Source of the DNA: Actinomycetota bacterium
Lineage (GTDB): Bacteria; Actinomycetota; Actinomycetes; S36-B12; UBA10799
NCBI GenBank assembly: GCA_020637055.1
Contig: JACJWR010000002.1
Span: forward strand, 62,001 to 126,000
Length of the DNA: 64,000 nt
Direction: 5' to 3'
Under the pieces are notes generated by a model, which worked only from the letters and a program-made list of their open reading frames with translations, did not search any database and was not told the DNA's origin. Position numbers and translations under genes: made by a program. This document shows positions 34,559-43,834 of the stretch, piece after piece (the stretch's first letter is position 1; each line of letters opens with the position of its first letter).

Positions 34559-35692
34559 GCCGATAGCGAGGACGCACGCCGCGACGACGAGTGCGACGCG
34601 GGTCACCTGTAGGGCGCTGGCGAACGCCTCGCCGTTGATCAACTCGGTGTACAGCGGGGGATAGATCGCTTGAGTCAGAACGGCCGCGGCGCAGATCAGC
34701 GCGGCTGGCCAGCGCATCCTGGTGTGCGGCGTCGCCAGGCAGACAGCCGCGAGGCCCAGCAGCCAGATCGAGTATTGCGGTGAGAAGACCCGGCTGGCGA
34801 CGACCGACACCAGGACGGCGGTGAAGGCGACGTCCGGACCGGGGACCGAATCGAGTCGACCACGCAGCCGCAGGACGGCCAGCCAGCCCAAGAGCAACAC
34901 TCCGATTCCGGTGGCCAGTGCGCCGGCGAGTCCGGCACCGGGGACGTCAAGTTCCATGGAGCCGTAGCGGAAGGGCACGTTCAGCTGCGCCCCCAGCGCA
35001 TGAGCCACAACGAACGGCGCTCCGGCAACACTCTCAATCTGCAGTCCACGTTCAACTTGCCCGTTCAGGAAGGAGAGGGCCTGTGATCGATATATGAACA
35101 AGAGAATCAGTGTTGTGCCAAGGAGCACGGCTGCCGCAGCCGACAGGGCTGCCGGCAGTTGGGATCGACGCATGGCGGCCAAAGCCAACAGCGGCCAGAC
35201 CTTCAATGCGGTGGCCACTCCGATCAACGCACCCGAGATCGCCGAACGGTGGGATACCAGCAGCGCGAGCATCACCGCAGCGGTCGGAAACACGTCGAAC
35301 CGGGTGAGGAATACCGGACCGACAATCCCTGCCGCGCCGGCCCACAGCCACGCGCCGCCCCAGATACCTCGCCTTTGGGCGGTCACCAGGAGTGCCACCA
35401 GGGCAGCGATATCCGCGAGCAGGGCGACGCTCATGAAGCCGATGTCGTAGCGGGGCCACAATCGGCCGAGCAGGAACAACGGGGCGGCCAGCGGGGGGTA
35501 TTGCCACATGGGGTCGTCGGCGGGGAAGTAGCCGGCGGCGAGCAGGTCGGACCACTGGCCGTAGAGGGTTACATCATTGATGACCAAGTGGCCCAGGGGA
35601 TAGCCGGTGCCGCCGAACGGGATGGCGAACGCCGCCGCCCGGGTCACGCCAAAGAGCGCGAGGATGGCCAGCAGTCTGGCGGTCGGATTCAA
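34502..35692 (-). CDS. GT87-type polyprenol-phosphate-mannose mannosyltransferase-like membrane protein
   Basis: This 396-residue protein has about ten hydrophobic helices and a GT-C-like loop with YGQWSDLLAAGYFPADDPMWQYPPLA after the first helix, as in DUF2029/GT87 proteins such as PimE and Rv2181. These use polyprenyl-phosphate-mannose outside the membrane to extend lipoglycans. The neighbour PimB' fits that pathway. The exact acceptor is not known. It ends with a basic, glutamine-rich tail. Confidence 0.8.
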   Translation of the reverse strand: MNPTARLLAILALFGVTRAAAFAIPFGGTGYPLGHLVINDVTLYGQWSDLLAAGYFPADDPMWQYPPLAAPLFLLGRLWPRYDIGFMSVALLADIAALVALLVTAQRRGIWGGAWLWAGAAGIVGPVFLTRFDVFPTAAVMLALLVSHRSAISGALIGVATALKVWPLLALAAMRRSQLPAALSAAAAVLLGTTLILLFIYRSQALSFLNGQVERGLQIESVAGAPFVVAHALGAQLNVPFRYGSMELDVPGAGLAGALATGIGVLLLGWLAVLRLRGRLDSVPGPDVAFTAVLVSVVASRVFSPQYSIWLLGLAAVCLATPHTRMRWPAALICAAAVLTQAIYPPLYTELINGEAFASALQVTRVALVVAACVLAIGSIVRRIRISPGQQQRQPV

Positions 35693-35710
35693 CAGTCGGC
35701 AAGGGAGTGG

Positions 35711-36355
35711 CTAGGGCAGCGGCTCGGTGCGATCCTTGAGGATCCCGAGGCGCAGGGCGGTCATCAACGCCTGGGCTCGGTTCGCAGCACCGAGTTTGTC
35801 GTACAGCTTGGAGATGTGGGTCTTGGTGGTGGAGTCGGAGATGTACAACTGCCGAGAGATCTGGGCCACCGACAGCCCGTCGGCGAGCAGGTTCAGCACC
35901 TCCGTTTCGCGAGGACTCAACTGCGGGCCGGCCGGGCTGAGTCGTCGACGCATCGCCTCGGCGAGGTCTTTCGCACTGAAGGAGCCCGGGAGCGAAGCCG
36001 CATGCCGCGCCGCCGCCACCACGTCTTCGGAGGGCGCGTTCTTCGGAACGAATGCCGACGCACCCGCTTCCAAAGCTTCGAAGAGTTGATCGTCGCCGGC
36101 GTACATGGTGAGGATCACGATGCCGATCTCAGGGTGCGCCTCGCGCACCCTGCGGGTGGCGTCGATGCCGGAGCCGTCCGGGAGGCGGACGTCGAAGATC
36201 GCCACGTCCGGGGTGAGCAACCCGACCAGCCGCAGGGCCTCGGCGACGTTCTCCGCCTCGCCCACCACCTCGAAGTCCGCTTGCCGTTCGAATGCGCGCC
36301 GGAGGCCTTGCCGGATGATCTCGTGGTCATCGACCAACAGGACAGATATCGTCAC
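35711..36355 (-). CDS. NarL/LuxR-family response regulator
   Basis: This 214-residue protein has a full receiver (DD at 9-10, phosphoacceptor D55 in AIFDVRLPD, lysine in FVPKNA) and a C-terminal LuxR-type helix-turn-helix (LSPRETEVLNLLADG, TTKTHISKLYDKLGAANRAQA). It is coupled to the sensor kinase by an ATGA overlap. Target genes cannot be told from the window. Confidence 0.95.
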   Translation of the reverse strand: MTISVLLVDDHEIIRQGLRRAFERQADFEVVGEAENVAEALRLVGLLTPDVAIFDVRLPDGSGIDATRRVREAHPEIGIVILTMYAGDDQLFEALEAGASAFVPKNAPSEDVVAAARHAASLPGSFSAKDLAEAMRRRLSPAGPQLSPRETEVLNLLADGLSVAQISRQLYISDSTTKTHISKLYDKLGAANRAQALMTALRLGILKDRTEPLP

Positions 36356-38037
36356 GCGGTGGCTCCTCGTTGCATATGCAGGGTGTCGTCGATGCCCGGC
36401 TCGGCGATGGTGGCGGCGGGCGCGGTGAAATCACCGACGGACAGGTCCACCACGGTGCCTCCTCCGACGCGCTGTCGGACATCGAGCCGCCCTCCGATCC
36501 TAGCCGCGCGCTCTCGCATGATCTCAAGGCCGTAGGAGTCACCCCGTTTCCCGCGCAGCCCGACACCGTCGTCGGCCACCCGGACGAGGGCCCGCGGAGG
36601 GGAGGTGCGCAGGGTGACCCAGAGGTTCTTCGCGCGGGAGTGACGGCGCGCGTTGGTGATGGCCTCCTGCACGATGCGCATGATCTCCACTTCGATGTCG
36701 GCGGGTAGCCGAGTCGCGTCCTCCTCCAGCACCAGGTGCACCGTGATGCCGCCGCGGGTGCCGATCTGTCGGACATAGGTGGACAGTGATGATCCGAGAC
36801 CCAGCCCTGGATCGATTCCGCTGCGCAATTCGAAGATGCTCAGCCGCAACTCCGAGACCAGACGGGTGAGATCTTCCCGGATCGACGAGAGATCCTGCTG
36901 CAACTGAGGATCCTTCTCCCGGTGGGCCACGTCGTCCACGACGTAGGCGAGGCCGGCGATCTCCTGGGCCACGCCGTCGTGGATCTCCCGGGCCAGCCGA
37001 CGCCGTTCTTCGGTGGTGGCCATTGACCGCACGTCCCCGAACACGAATGCGGTGTCGAGCATCAGCGCCGACCGCTCCACGATGTCGCTCGCTTCAGCCA
37101 GTTGTTCGTCTGTCCACGGAGTGTTGCGCTGCAGCGTCACCAGCCCGATCCGGGTGCGTCCGACGTCGACCGGGACGATGGCCCGGAAGGTGCGGTGCGC
37201 GCTCGGATCGGTGGTGCTGCCTTGGGCCAGCCAGACCATGGATTGCGCCGCGGCTCCGGTTTCGTCCACGCGGCGCATCAGCCACGACTCCGAGTCGGGG
37301 TACCACGGGATGGTGTCGCCGCCGGCGACCGTGAGGGGCTGTGGGGGGCCGTGGTCGTCGATGCGCAGCACCGCCGCGTGATCGAACGGCACGGAACGCC
37401 CGATCAGATCCAGCATGGTGGTCGCCGCAGTGACGTCATCCAGGGCGGTCGGCAGGCTCCGGGTGACCTCACGAAGGCGCACCAGCAGTTGATAGGCCGC
37501 CTGGTACCGGTCGTCCACCCGGCGACGCCGGCGGATCAGCACCCGAGACCAGCCAGCCGCCAGCACTCCGAGTGCCGCTATCAGATACCACTGGCCGACG
37601 ACCACCACTTCCGAACCGGCGAGGCCGGCACCGACCAGCCACGCCATCAAGGTCAAGCCGAAGCCGCTGGCCACCAGTCCGGACAGGCCGATGGCGATGC
37701 CGTAGACCACTCCCGCGGTGGCGCCGGCGGCCAGCAGGTAGCCCAAGAAGTAGGGGTTGAAGGGAGCTTCGATGCCCAGGAAGACTCCAGCCACAGTCAG
37801 TTCGAGAACCGCCCACCAGGGGGCGGATCCGCCCCAGCGGATTCCCTTCAAACCCACGATCAGGGCCAACGCGCCCAGCAGCAGCGCCAAGTTCCAACTG
37901 TCGGCCAGCACGCCCTGGGCAGCCGACACGAGAATTCCGACCACCACCGCGGCCAACCGCACGGCGACCCCGGTTCGGTAGACCCATGGCTCCTGGGTGA
38001 GTCGATCGACCCAGGAGGTCGTCGAGCGCTCGGTCAT
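36352..38037 (-). CDS. Membrane sensor histidine kinase with GAF domain (HisKA_3)
   Basis: This 561-residue protein has about six to seven N-terminal membrane helices (about 20-180), a GAF-like domain (about 200-340), the HisKA_3 H-box in RRRLAREIHDGVAQE and an HATPase domain (VQEAITNARRHS, VADDGVGL, GLEIMRERA). ATG 38037 starts the family region; upstream open sequence is not coding. It phosphorylates the adjacent regulator. The helical N-terminus without an extracellular domain suggests a membrane or cofactor signal. Confidence 0.93.
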   Translation of the reverse strand: MTERSTTSWVDRLTQEPWVYRTGVAVRLAAVVVGILVSAAQGVLADSWNLALLLGALALIVGLKGIRWGGSAPWWAVLELTVAGVFLGIEAPFNPYFLGYLLAAGATAGVVYGIAIGLSGLVASGFGLTLMAWLVGAGLAGSEVVVVGQWYLIAALGVLAAGWSRVLIRRRRRVDDRYQAAYQLLVRLREVTRSLPTALDDVTAATTMLDLIGRSVPFDHAAVLRIDDHGPPQPLTVAGGDTIPWYPDSESWLMRRVDETGAAAQSMVWLAQGSTTDPSAHRTFRAIVPVDVGRTRIGLVTLQRNTPWTDEQLAEASDIVERSALMLDTAFVFGDVRSMATTEERRRLAREIHDGVAQEIAGLAYVVDDVAHREKDPQLQQDLSSIREDLTRLVSELRLSIFELRSGIDPGLGLGSSLSTYVRQIGTRGGITVHLVLEEDATRLPADIEVEIMRIVQEAITNARRHSRAKNLWVTLRTSPPRALVRVADDGVGLRGKRGDSYGLEIMRERAARIGGRLDVRQRVGGGTVVDLSVGDFTAPAATIAEPGIDDTLHMQRGATA

Positions 38038-38087
38038 GGGAGTCAGGGTGTCACGTTTGACTCCGGTGAGCCATACCTTCGGTCCAG

Positions 38088-38975
38088 TCAGGGGCGACCG
38101 ATGGCGACTGTCGGTGGGCCGATCGGTTGATGGCCACGCCTGCGCGTCCGCCGACCCAACCAGGACCTCCGGCCGTCCCGAGGGAGCGCCGGTAGTCCGG
38201 AGACGTCGTTCCCGAGGCAGAGCTCCCCGATCCGCCCCACTGCCACCGACCACGGATGGTCGGGCCAGTCACGCATCAGGCTGCGCCCCTTCTTCACGGC
38301 CAAGGCTACGTCGGGACTGTCCGGCACCTCGTAGATCGCCCGATGCCCGAGGGCGCGGCCAATCGTCCCGGAGTCGAGTTGGTGGACCGAGCCGACACGA
38401 TTCGCCACCAGCACGATGTCATCGACCGGGATGCCCAGCAGGCCGAGCGTCGCCCTGGCGGCAGCCGCGGCCGGCAGCGCCTGCGGGTCGCCGTTGACGA
38501 CCATCACGAGTGCGGTCGCGGACTCGAGCGCCAGCAGGGTCGCCTCGTTCAGATTCGAGCCGATGTCGACCACCATCAGATCGTGGTGCGCTGACGCGAA
38601 GGCCAGGGCGCTGGCGCATTCGAGGACGGTGACACTCTCGGCGACCAGCGGGTCGTTCGGGCTCGCCACCACGTTGCAGCCGAGACTGGTGGGGGTGAAA
38701 ACGCGGCCGATATCGGCCGGAGTCCAGTGCTGATCTGCACCGCCGAGGGTGAACGCCGGGGCCAGCCCGAGCATCGCCGCGAGGTTCCCGAAGGGCAGGT
38801 GGAAGTCGAGTAGGGCGACGGAGTTGTGCCCGGGGCGCAAGCCTGCCAGCCAAGTGGCCAGGGCGATGGCGAGGGTGGTCGTTCCGGTACCCCCTCGCGG
38901 TGAGAACACCACCACAGAACGACCGCCATGCGACATTGCGCCCCCCAAGACATCGACACCCGTGCGCCCAGGCAC
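38088..38975 (-). CDS. CpaE/TadZ-like ParA-family ATPase
   Basis: This 295-residue protein has a MinD/ParA fold with a deviant Walker A (SPRGGTGTTTLA), where the usual KGGxGK lysines are replaced by Arg and Thr; Walker B appears in DLMVVDIGSN. This is typical of CpaE/TadZ proteins, which place type IV Flp pili or related secretion systems. No TadA ATPase, TadB/C or pilin gene is in the window, so it is an orphan here. GTG 38975 is supported by TAGGAT 7 bases upstream. The C-terminus is basic. Confidence 0.82.
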   Translation of the reverse strand: MPGRTGVDVLGGAMSHGGRSVVVFSPRGGTGTTTLAIALATWLAGLRPGHNSVALLDFHLPFGNLAAMLGLAPAFTLGGADQHWTPADIGRVFTPTSLGCNVVASPNDPLVAESVTVLECASALAFASAHHDLMVVDIGSNLNEATLLALESATALVMVVNGDPQALPAAAAARATLGLLGIPVDDIVLVANRVGSVHQLDSGTIGRALGHRAIYEVPDSPDVALAVKKGRSLMRDWPDHPWSVAVGRIGELCLGNDVSGLPALPRDGRRSWLGRRTRRRGHQPIGPPTVAIGRP

Positions 38976-38982
38976 TCCCGGA

Positions 38983-38988
38983 ATCCTA
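38983..38988 (-). promoter_or_regulatory. -10 box of a leaderless promoter (TadZ-like gene)
   Basis: TAGGAT on the minus strand ends exactly 7 bases before GTG 38975. Confidence 0.6.
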
Positions 38989-39029
38989 GTCGCGGCGCTC
39001 CAGCCGGGTTCGGTGGTTGTCCACAGGCG

Positions 39030-39971
39030 TCAGTATCGGGCGAGGTCGGCCGCCCCCACGATGCCAGCATCATTGCCGAGTTCCGCGAGGCGCAGTTCCG
39101 GTGGTTCCCGATGTTGGCGACCGGTGAGATTCTCCAGGAACGAGGCCCGGGTGGGCACGAAGAGCAGGTCGCCGGCCTCGCTGACGCCGCCGCCGATCAC
39201 GAATGCCTCCGGATCCAGCACCGCTGCGAGGTCGGCCATTCCCCGGCCGAGCCAGTCACCTGTGACTGCGAAGGCTTCCAGCGCCACCGGGTCGCCCAGT
39301 CGGGCGGCCTCGGTGATGTGGGCGCCGGCGACGCCTTCCGGCGTCCCGTCCCCGAGGCCGAGCAGCACCTTCGCTTCGGCACGCCGGTCCGATGCGAGTT
39401 CGCGAGCGGTTCGCACCAGGGCGTTGCCGCTGCTGTACTGCTCCCAGCAGCCGCGCAGACCACAACCGCACAGCCGGCCGCCGGGTTCGACGCAAAGGTG
39501 GCCGACCTCTGCCGCCATCCCGTGGTTGCCTCGGTAGAGAACGCCCCCGAAGATCAGCCCGCCGCCGATCCCGGTGCCCACCGTGACGGCGATGACATCC
39601 TCCGCCCCGCGGCCGGCGCCGTACCTGCGTTCACCCCAGGCGGCAGCGTTCGCATCGTTCTCGATCACAGTGGGCAAACCACTGGCGCGTTCGATCAGGA
39701 TCTTCAGCGGGGCGTCCGTCCAGCCCAGGTTGGGAGCGAGCATCACCCGGGCGCGTGCGGTGTCGACGAAGCCGGCGGTGCCCACGCCGATCGCTGTGAT
39801 CTTGTGCCTGGTGGCGAGTTCGGAGATCGCATCGTTGACGATCGCCATCACCGCATCGAGGTCGCGATTCGGAGTCCGGCGCCGGGTTCGGGTGAGGATC
39901 TTCCCGTCCTCGTCGACCACGCCTGCGGCGATCTTGGTTCCGCCGATGTCAACACCGATTGTGAGACTCAT
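39030..39971 (-). CDS. ROK-family glucokinase
   Basis: This 313-residue cytoplasmic kinase phosphorylates glucose (possibly with polyphosphate as well as ATP). It has the ATP site DIGGTKIAAGVV, the sugar site ENDANAAAWGE, GTGIGGGLI and the zinc motif CGCGLRGCWEQYSS of ROK proteins. Length is normal. The 105-base gap upstream is shared with the end of the next gene and holds its promoter. Confidence 0.94.
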   Translation of the reverse strand: MSLTIGVDIGGTKIAAGVVDEDGKILTRTRRRTPNRDLDAVMAIVNDAISELATRHKITAIGVGTAGFVDTARARVMLAPNLGWTDAPLKILIERASGLPTVIENDANAAAWGERRYGAGRGAEDVIAVTVGTGIGGGLIFGGVLYRGNHGMAAEVGHLCVEPGGRLCGCGLRGCWEQYSSGNALVRTARELASDRRAEAKVLLGLGDGTPEGVAGAHITEAARLGDPVALEAFAVTGDWLGRGMADLAAVLDPEAFVIGGGVSEAGDLLFVPTRASFLENLTGRQHREPPELRLAELGNDAGIVGAADLARY

Positions 39972-40076
39972 CTGTGATTCCCGATCCTTGCGAGGTCGCT
40001 GTTGGTCTGGCCGCGCCGAACGAACCGAATCTTCCCGGTAGGTCGCTTTCGGCGCAGTTGGCCCTAGTCTGGCGCT

Positions 40077-40644
40077 CTAGCGGGGTCGGTTGCGCGCTGC
40101 GAGAGATTCCAGTGCGTAGTTCAGCGCCGCGGTGAGGGACGCCATGGACTCGGCCACCCCTTGGGACATCTGCGGCTGCACCGTGCGCATCACCTCGAGA
40201 CCGCGGCACAGGGGACAGTAGTCGCAGACTGACTGGTGTGCGTACCACGCCGGGTCGGGTCGATCGGACGGTTCGGCTGCATCGGCTGCTTCCGATGCCG
40301 GCGGTTCGGCCGACGATGGCGCCGGAGCCGTGACGTCGGAGGCCATGGCAGCCAGGGTCTCGGTCGCTTCACCCGCGATTTGGCGCAGCGTATCGGTCAG
40401 CCCCGACTCGTTCGACCACGCGGAGACGGCCGCGGCCAGACGCAGTGCTTCAGCGATCGGCGTTCCGGCGGTCGGACCGGGAGGGGGAAGTGATCCGGTG
40501 GAACCGTCGGAGTCCTCCGCCGTCTCCGGGCCCTCTTCCTGCGGTGACCTGCGGGCGTCGCCGAACAATGGCGTCGCCTCGGCGAAGCGTTCGTCGTCGG
40601 CACTCCACCAGGGCGACCGTTCGGGCTCTGGCGGGGGGGGTCAC
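40077..40644 (-). CDS. Conserved hypothetical protein, 5' end out of frame at a run of eight G/C
   Basis: Residues read cleanly from about 40630 down to 40077: an acidic, low-complexity middle and a C-terminal CDYCPLCRGLEVM segment with a CxxCxxC cluster. The conserved-looking N-terminus (ERSPWWSADDERFAEATPLFGDARR) extends upstream of any start in its own frame. Removing one base from the run of eight at 40633-40640 would join it to GTG 40644, immediately after the SRPBCC gene stop. Otherwise the start would have to be TTG 40568. The function is unknown. Confidence 0.65.
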
Positions 40645-40645
40645 G

Positions 40646-41080
40646 TCAGGAACCCTCGACCCGCTTCTTGAGTCCCTTGAGGGCGGTGTCCACGATCGAC
40701 TTCTCCGCTTTGCGCTTCATCATGCCCAGCATCGGGATGCTCAGGTCGACCTTGAGCTTGTAGCTGACCTTGGTCTCGCCACCCTGCTCGTCGAGGGTGT
40801 AGGTGCCGTCGTCGAGTTTGAGCATGCCGCCCTGGATCAGGGTCCAGGAGACGGAGTGGTTGCCGTCCCAGGTGTATTCGAGGTCGTAGACGTCCTTGAT
40901 GATTCCGGCGTCCACCGTCCACCGGGCGGTCTTGGGTCGGCCGTCCTCGAACGAGGTCAAGACGTCGATCTTCTGCACGCCCTCGCTCCATGCCGGGTAG
41001 TTCTCCAGGTCGGCGATCACGTCCATGATCTCTGACGCCGGGGCGTTGATGACAATCTCAGCTTCGGTCATGTCGGCCAT
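40646..41080 (-). CDS. SRPBCC (polyketide cyclase/START-like) family protein
   Basis: This 144-residue helix-grip protein (EIVINAPASEIMDVIADLENYP) has the hydrophobic ligand-cavity pattern of the SRPBCC family. GGAGGAAC precedes ATG 41080. These proteins bind lipids or aromatic ligands; the specific ligand is unknown. It corresponds to the Rv2185c region, near the acyl-CoA ligase. A second, diverged family member lies just upstream on the same strand. Confidence 0.88.
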   Translation of the reverse strand: MADMTEAEIVINAPASEIMDVIADLENYPAWSEGVQKIDVLTSFEDGRPKTARWTVDAGIIKDVYDLEYTWDGNHSVSWTLIQGGMLKLDDGTYTLDEQGGETKVSYKLKVDLSIPMLGMMKRKAEKSIVDTALKGLKKRVEGS

Positions 41081-41181
41081 GTAGTTCCTCCTGAATCGCG
41101 TACGAGTCGGCGGCAACCGTCCCCGCCGGAGACGTCATCGGCGAGAGTACGCGATGTCGTCCGGACATGTGCCCTACGACC

Positions 41182-41622
41182 CTACTGACCGACGGGGGAG
41201 GTTCGCTCGCCGGAACCGGGAGGTTGCCCGGGTGGTCGGTCGCCTTCCAACTCGTCCTTGAGCGCCCAGATGTGGCGTTTCCAGGCCAGTGCCCGGTGCC
41301 GCCGGATCGCGTCGGCTTTGCGCCACCCGGCAGGCGTGTCGGGCAACTCGTGTTCGACGGGGGGATCCCCATGGCAGGGGTTGCCCCGGAGGTAGTAGTG
41401 AACGCAGGTGCCGTCGAGCATCGGCTGCAACCAGATTTCGCATGACCCGAGCAGAGCCCCGGTCATCGACCATCGCTGCCCGGCCAACTGCCGGTCCATG
41501 AAGACCCGCAACTGCAGATCGGGCCACCACACTCGCCATCGGGCGGGGTCTGCGACGACCTCGGCAAGTGTCTCCGGCGGTACCGCAATGAAGGTCTCGT
41601 CGACGAGATTCACCCCGGCCAT
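41182..41622 (-). CDS. Second SRPBCC-like protein
   Basis: This 146-residue protein opens with DETFIAVPPETLAEVVADPARWRVWWPDL, the N-terminal strand-helix of the SRPBCC fold, followed by a tryptophan-rich region (RWSMTGALLGSCEIWLQP). The C-terminal 25 residues are proline-rich and probably disordered. It is divergent from the acyl-CoA ligase. The ligand and role are unknown. Confidence 0.75.
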   Translation of the reverse strand: MAGVNLVDETFIAVPPETLAEVVADPARWRVWWPDLQLRVFMDRQLAGQRWSMTGALLGSCEIWLQPMLDGTCVHYYLRGNPCHGDPPVEHELPDTPAGWRKADAIRRHRALAWKRHIWALKDELEGDRPPGQPPGSGERTSPVGQ

Positions 41623-41776
41623 GGGGTCAGCCTGCCAGCCATCGGCGACGACCAGCGTGTGACATTGCGCACAATCGGCCGGCGCATGGCAAGGTTGTGT
41701 TCAACGCCCGGCGGTCCAACAGGTTCCGCCCACGGACTTCGGATGTTCATCCGACCACCCAGAAAGGATCCGGTGC

Positions 41777-43570
41777 ATGCGGGAGTTCCTCGAACCAGCC
41801 CTGATCGACTATCCGTCATTCGGAAATCTCTGCGACGACGTCGAACGTCGTGCAAGCCAGGATGCCGGCGAGGTGATGCTGCGGCGGAGACTCGGGGCGA
41901 GCTGGGTGGATGTCACCGCCGGGGAATTCCGGCGGGAGGTCATCTCGGTGGCCAAGGGGATCATCGCTGCCGGTGTGGGCCTTGGCGACCGGGTGGGTGT
42001 GATGTCCGCGACCCGCTACGAGTGGACTCTGGTGGACTACGCGATTTGGTATGCCGGCGGCGTCACGGTGCCCATCTACGAGACCTCGTCGGCCGAGCAG
42101 GTGCAGTGGATTCTTTCGGACTCCGCCGCCGTGGCGGTGTTCTTGGAGGGTGACAAGCACAAGGCCGCGTTCAAGCAGGCCAAGCCTGATCTGCCTGCCG
42201 TGGAGTCGGCCTGGGTATTCGACGAAGGCGCCATCGACGCGCTGATCGCGGCCGGGGAGCAGGTGACCGACGCCGAAGTCGATCAACGCCGCTCGGCCGT
42301 TGGTCCGGACGATCTGTGCACGATCATCTACACCTCGGGCACTACTGGTCGACCCAAAGGTTGCGAGTTGACGCACGGCAACTTCATGTTCGACGTCCGC
42401 AACGTGGTCAACTCCATGCCGGAGCTCTTCCTGACCAACGACGCCTCGACCCTGCTCTTCCTTCCGATCGCCCACGTCTTCGGACGGCTCGTGCAGATCG
42501 GCTGCATCAATTCCGGGACGGTGCTCGGGCACTCCGCCGACATCAAGGACATCCTGGGGGACCTCGCCACCTTCCAGCGCACCTTCCTGCTCGCCGTGCC
42601 GCGGGTATTCGAGAAGGTGTACAACTCGTCCGAGCAGAAGGCTGCCGCGGGTGGCAAGAGCAAGATCTTCAACGCCGCCGTCGCAACCGCCATCGACTTC
42701 AGCCGGGCACAGGATTCCGGTGGCCCGAGCATTCTGTTGCGGGTCAAACACCTCGTTTTCGACAAGCTGGTGTATTCGAAACTCCGCGCGGCCCTTGGCG
42801 GCAAGGTGATGTACGCGGTATCCGGCGGTGCTCCGCTCGGGGAACGTCTCGGCCACTTCTTCCGAGGTGTTGGCGTCACGATTTTGGAAGGCTACGGACT
42901 GACCGAGACCACGGGTGCGTCGACTATCAATCGGCCTGACAAAGTCAAGATCGGAACCGTGGGCAAGCCCATCCCGGGTGCTGGAGTCCGGATCGCCGAC
43001 GACGGCGAGGTGATGATCTCCGGCGGTCAGATCTTCCAGGGGTACTGGAACAACGAGGCGGCCACCGCGGAGGCGATCGAGCCGGACGGCTGGTTCCACA
43101 GCGGCGACATCGGCGAGTTGGATTCGGACGGCTACCTGCGGATCACCGGCCGGAAGAATGAACTGATAGTCACCGCCGGCGGGAAGAACGTGGCTCCGGC
43201 GGTGCTCGAGGATCGTCTCCGTTCACACTTCCTCATCAGCCAGTGCATGGTGGTGGGAGATCAGAAGCCGTACATCGCCGCCTTGATCACCCTCGATCCG
43301 GAGTCGTTGGCGGCCTGGGCTGGCCTGAACGGACTGCCGGAGACCATCACGATCGCCGAAGCCGCGGGCAACGATGCGATTCGGGCGGAGATCGACGCCG
43401 CGGTGGAATCCGCGAACAAGGCCGTCTCCAATGCCGAGGCCATCAAGCGCTACCACATCCTGGAGCGGGACTGGACCGAAGAGGGGGGCCAGCTCACCCC
43501 GTCGTTGAAACTGAAGCGGAACGTCGTGATGGCTGAGTTCGCCGACGAAGTCGTGCGGCTCTACGACTGA
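41777..43570 (+). CDS. Long-chain fatty acid--CoA ligase (FadD15-like)
   Basis: This 597-residue adenylate-forming enzyme activates fatty acids to acyl-CoA. It has the AMP motif TIIYTSGTTGRPKGCELTHGN, GYGLTETTG, HSGDIGELDSDGYL and the C-terminal lysine region ITGRKNELIVTAGGKNVAP. Position matches fadD15 (Rv2187) beside SRPBCC genes in mycobacteria. AAAGGA precedes the ATG. The substrate chain length is not determinable. Confidence 0.94.
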   Translation: MREFLEPALIDYPSFGNLCDDVERRASQDAGEVMLRRRLGASWVDVTAGEFRREVISVAKGIIAAGVGLGDRVGVMSATRYEWTLVDYAIWYAGGVTVPIYETSSAEQVQWILSDSAAVAVFLEGDKHKAAFKQAKPDLPAVESAWVFDEGAIDALIAAGEQVTDAEVDQRRSAVGPDDLCTIIYTSGTTGRPKGCELTHGNFMFDVRNVVNSMPELFLTNDASTLLFLPIAHVFGRLVQIGCINSGTVLGHSADIKDILGDLATFQRTFLLAVPRVFEKVYNSSEQKAAAGGKSKIFNAAVATAIDFSRAQDSGGPSILLRVKHLVFDKLVYSKLRAALGGKVMYAVSGGAPLGERLGHFFRGVGVTILEGYGLTETTGASTINRPDKVKIGTVGKPIPGAGVRIADDGEVMISGGQIFQGYWNNEAATAEAIEPDGWFHSGDIGELDSDGYLRITGRKNELIVTAGGKNVAPAVLEDRLRSHFLISQCMVVGDQKPYIAALITLDPESLAAWAGLNGLPETITIAEAAGNDAIRAEIDAAVESANKAVSNAEAIKRYHILERDWTEEGGQLTPSLKLKRNVVMAEFADEVVRLYD

Positions 43571-43834
43571 GCCCGGCCCAGGCCGCGGCGCGCCGGACCG
43601 ATCGGGCCGGGGCGATCGCATCGTCGACCCCCACCGTCCGTCACCTGTGGACAGAACCGGACCCGGTGTCGCACCAAGGCGCTAAGGTTGTGGCGGTTCC
43701 AAGGTGAAGGCATAGGGGAAACCGGGGGTCCGCCAGTTCACCGTGGGGGGTTGGGACTAGTTCGGCGGGGGTGTGGGGGCGCGTGGGGAAGCGGCCACCG
43801 CACCCCCGCCGGCACGGGTCGGCAAGGTGCCCGG
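43571..43834. other. Intergenic region with a G-rich stretch and hairpin
   Basis: These 264 bases between convergent genes hold no protein-like frame. An 11-base-pair stem (CGGCGGGGGTG at 43763-43773 with 43801-43811) encloses a 27-base loop; it could be a terminator for the ligase or part of a small RNA. Several runs of four to six G lie around it (43718-43800). Confidence 0.5.
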
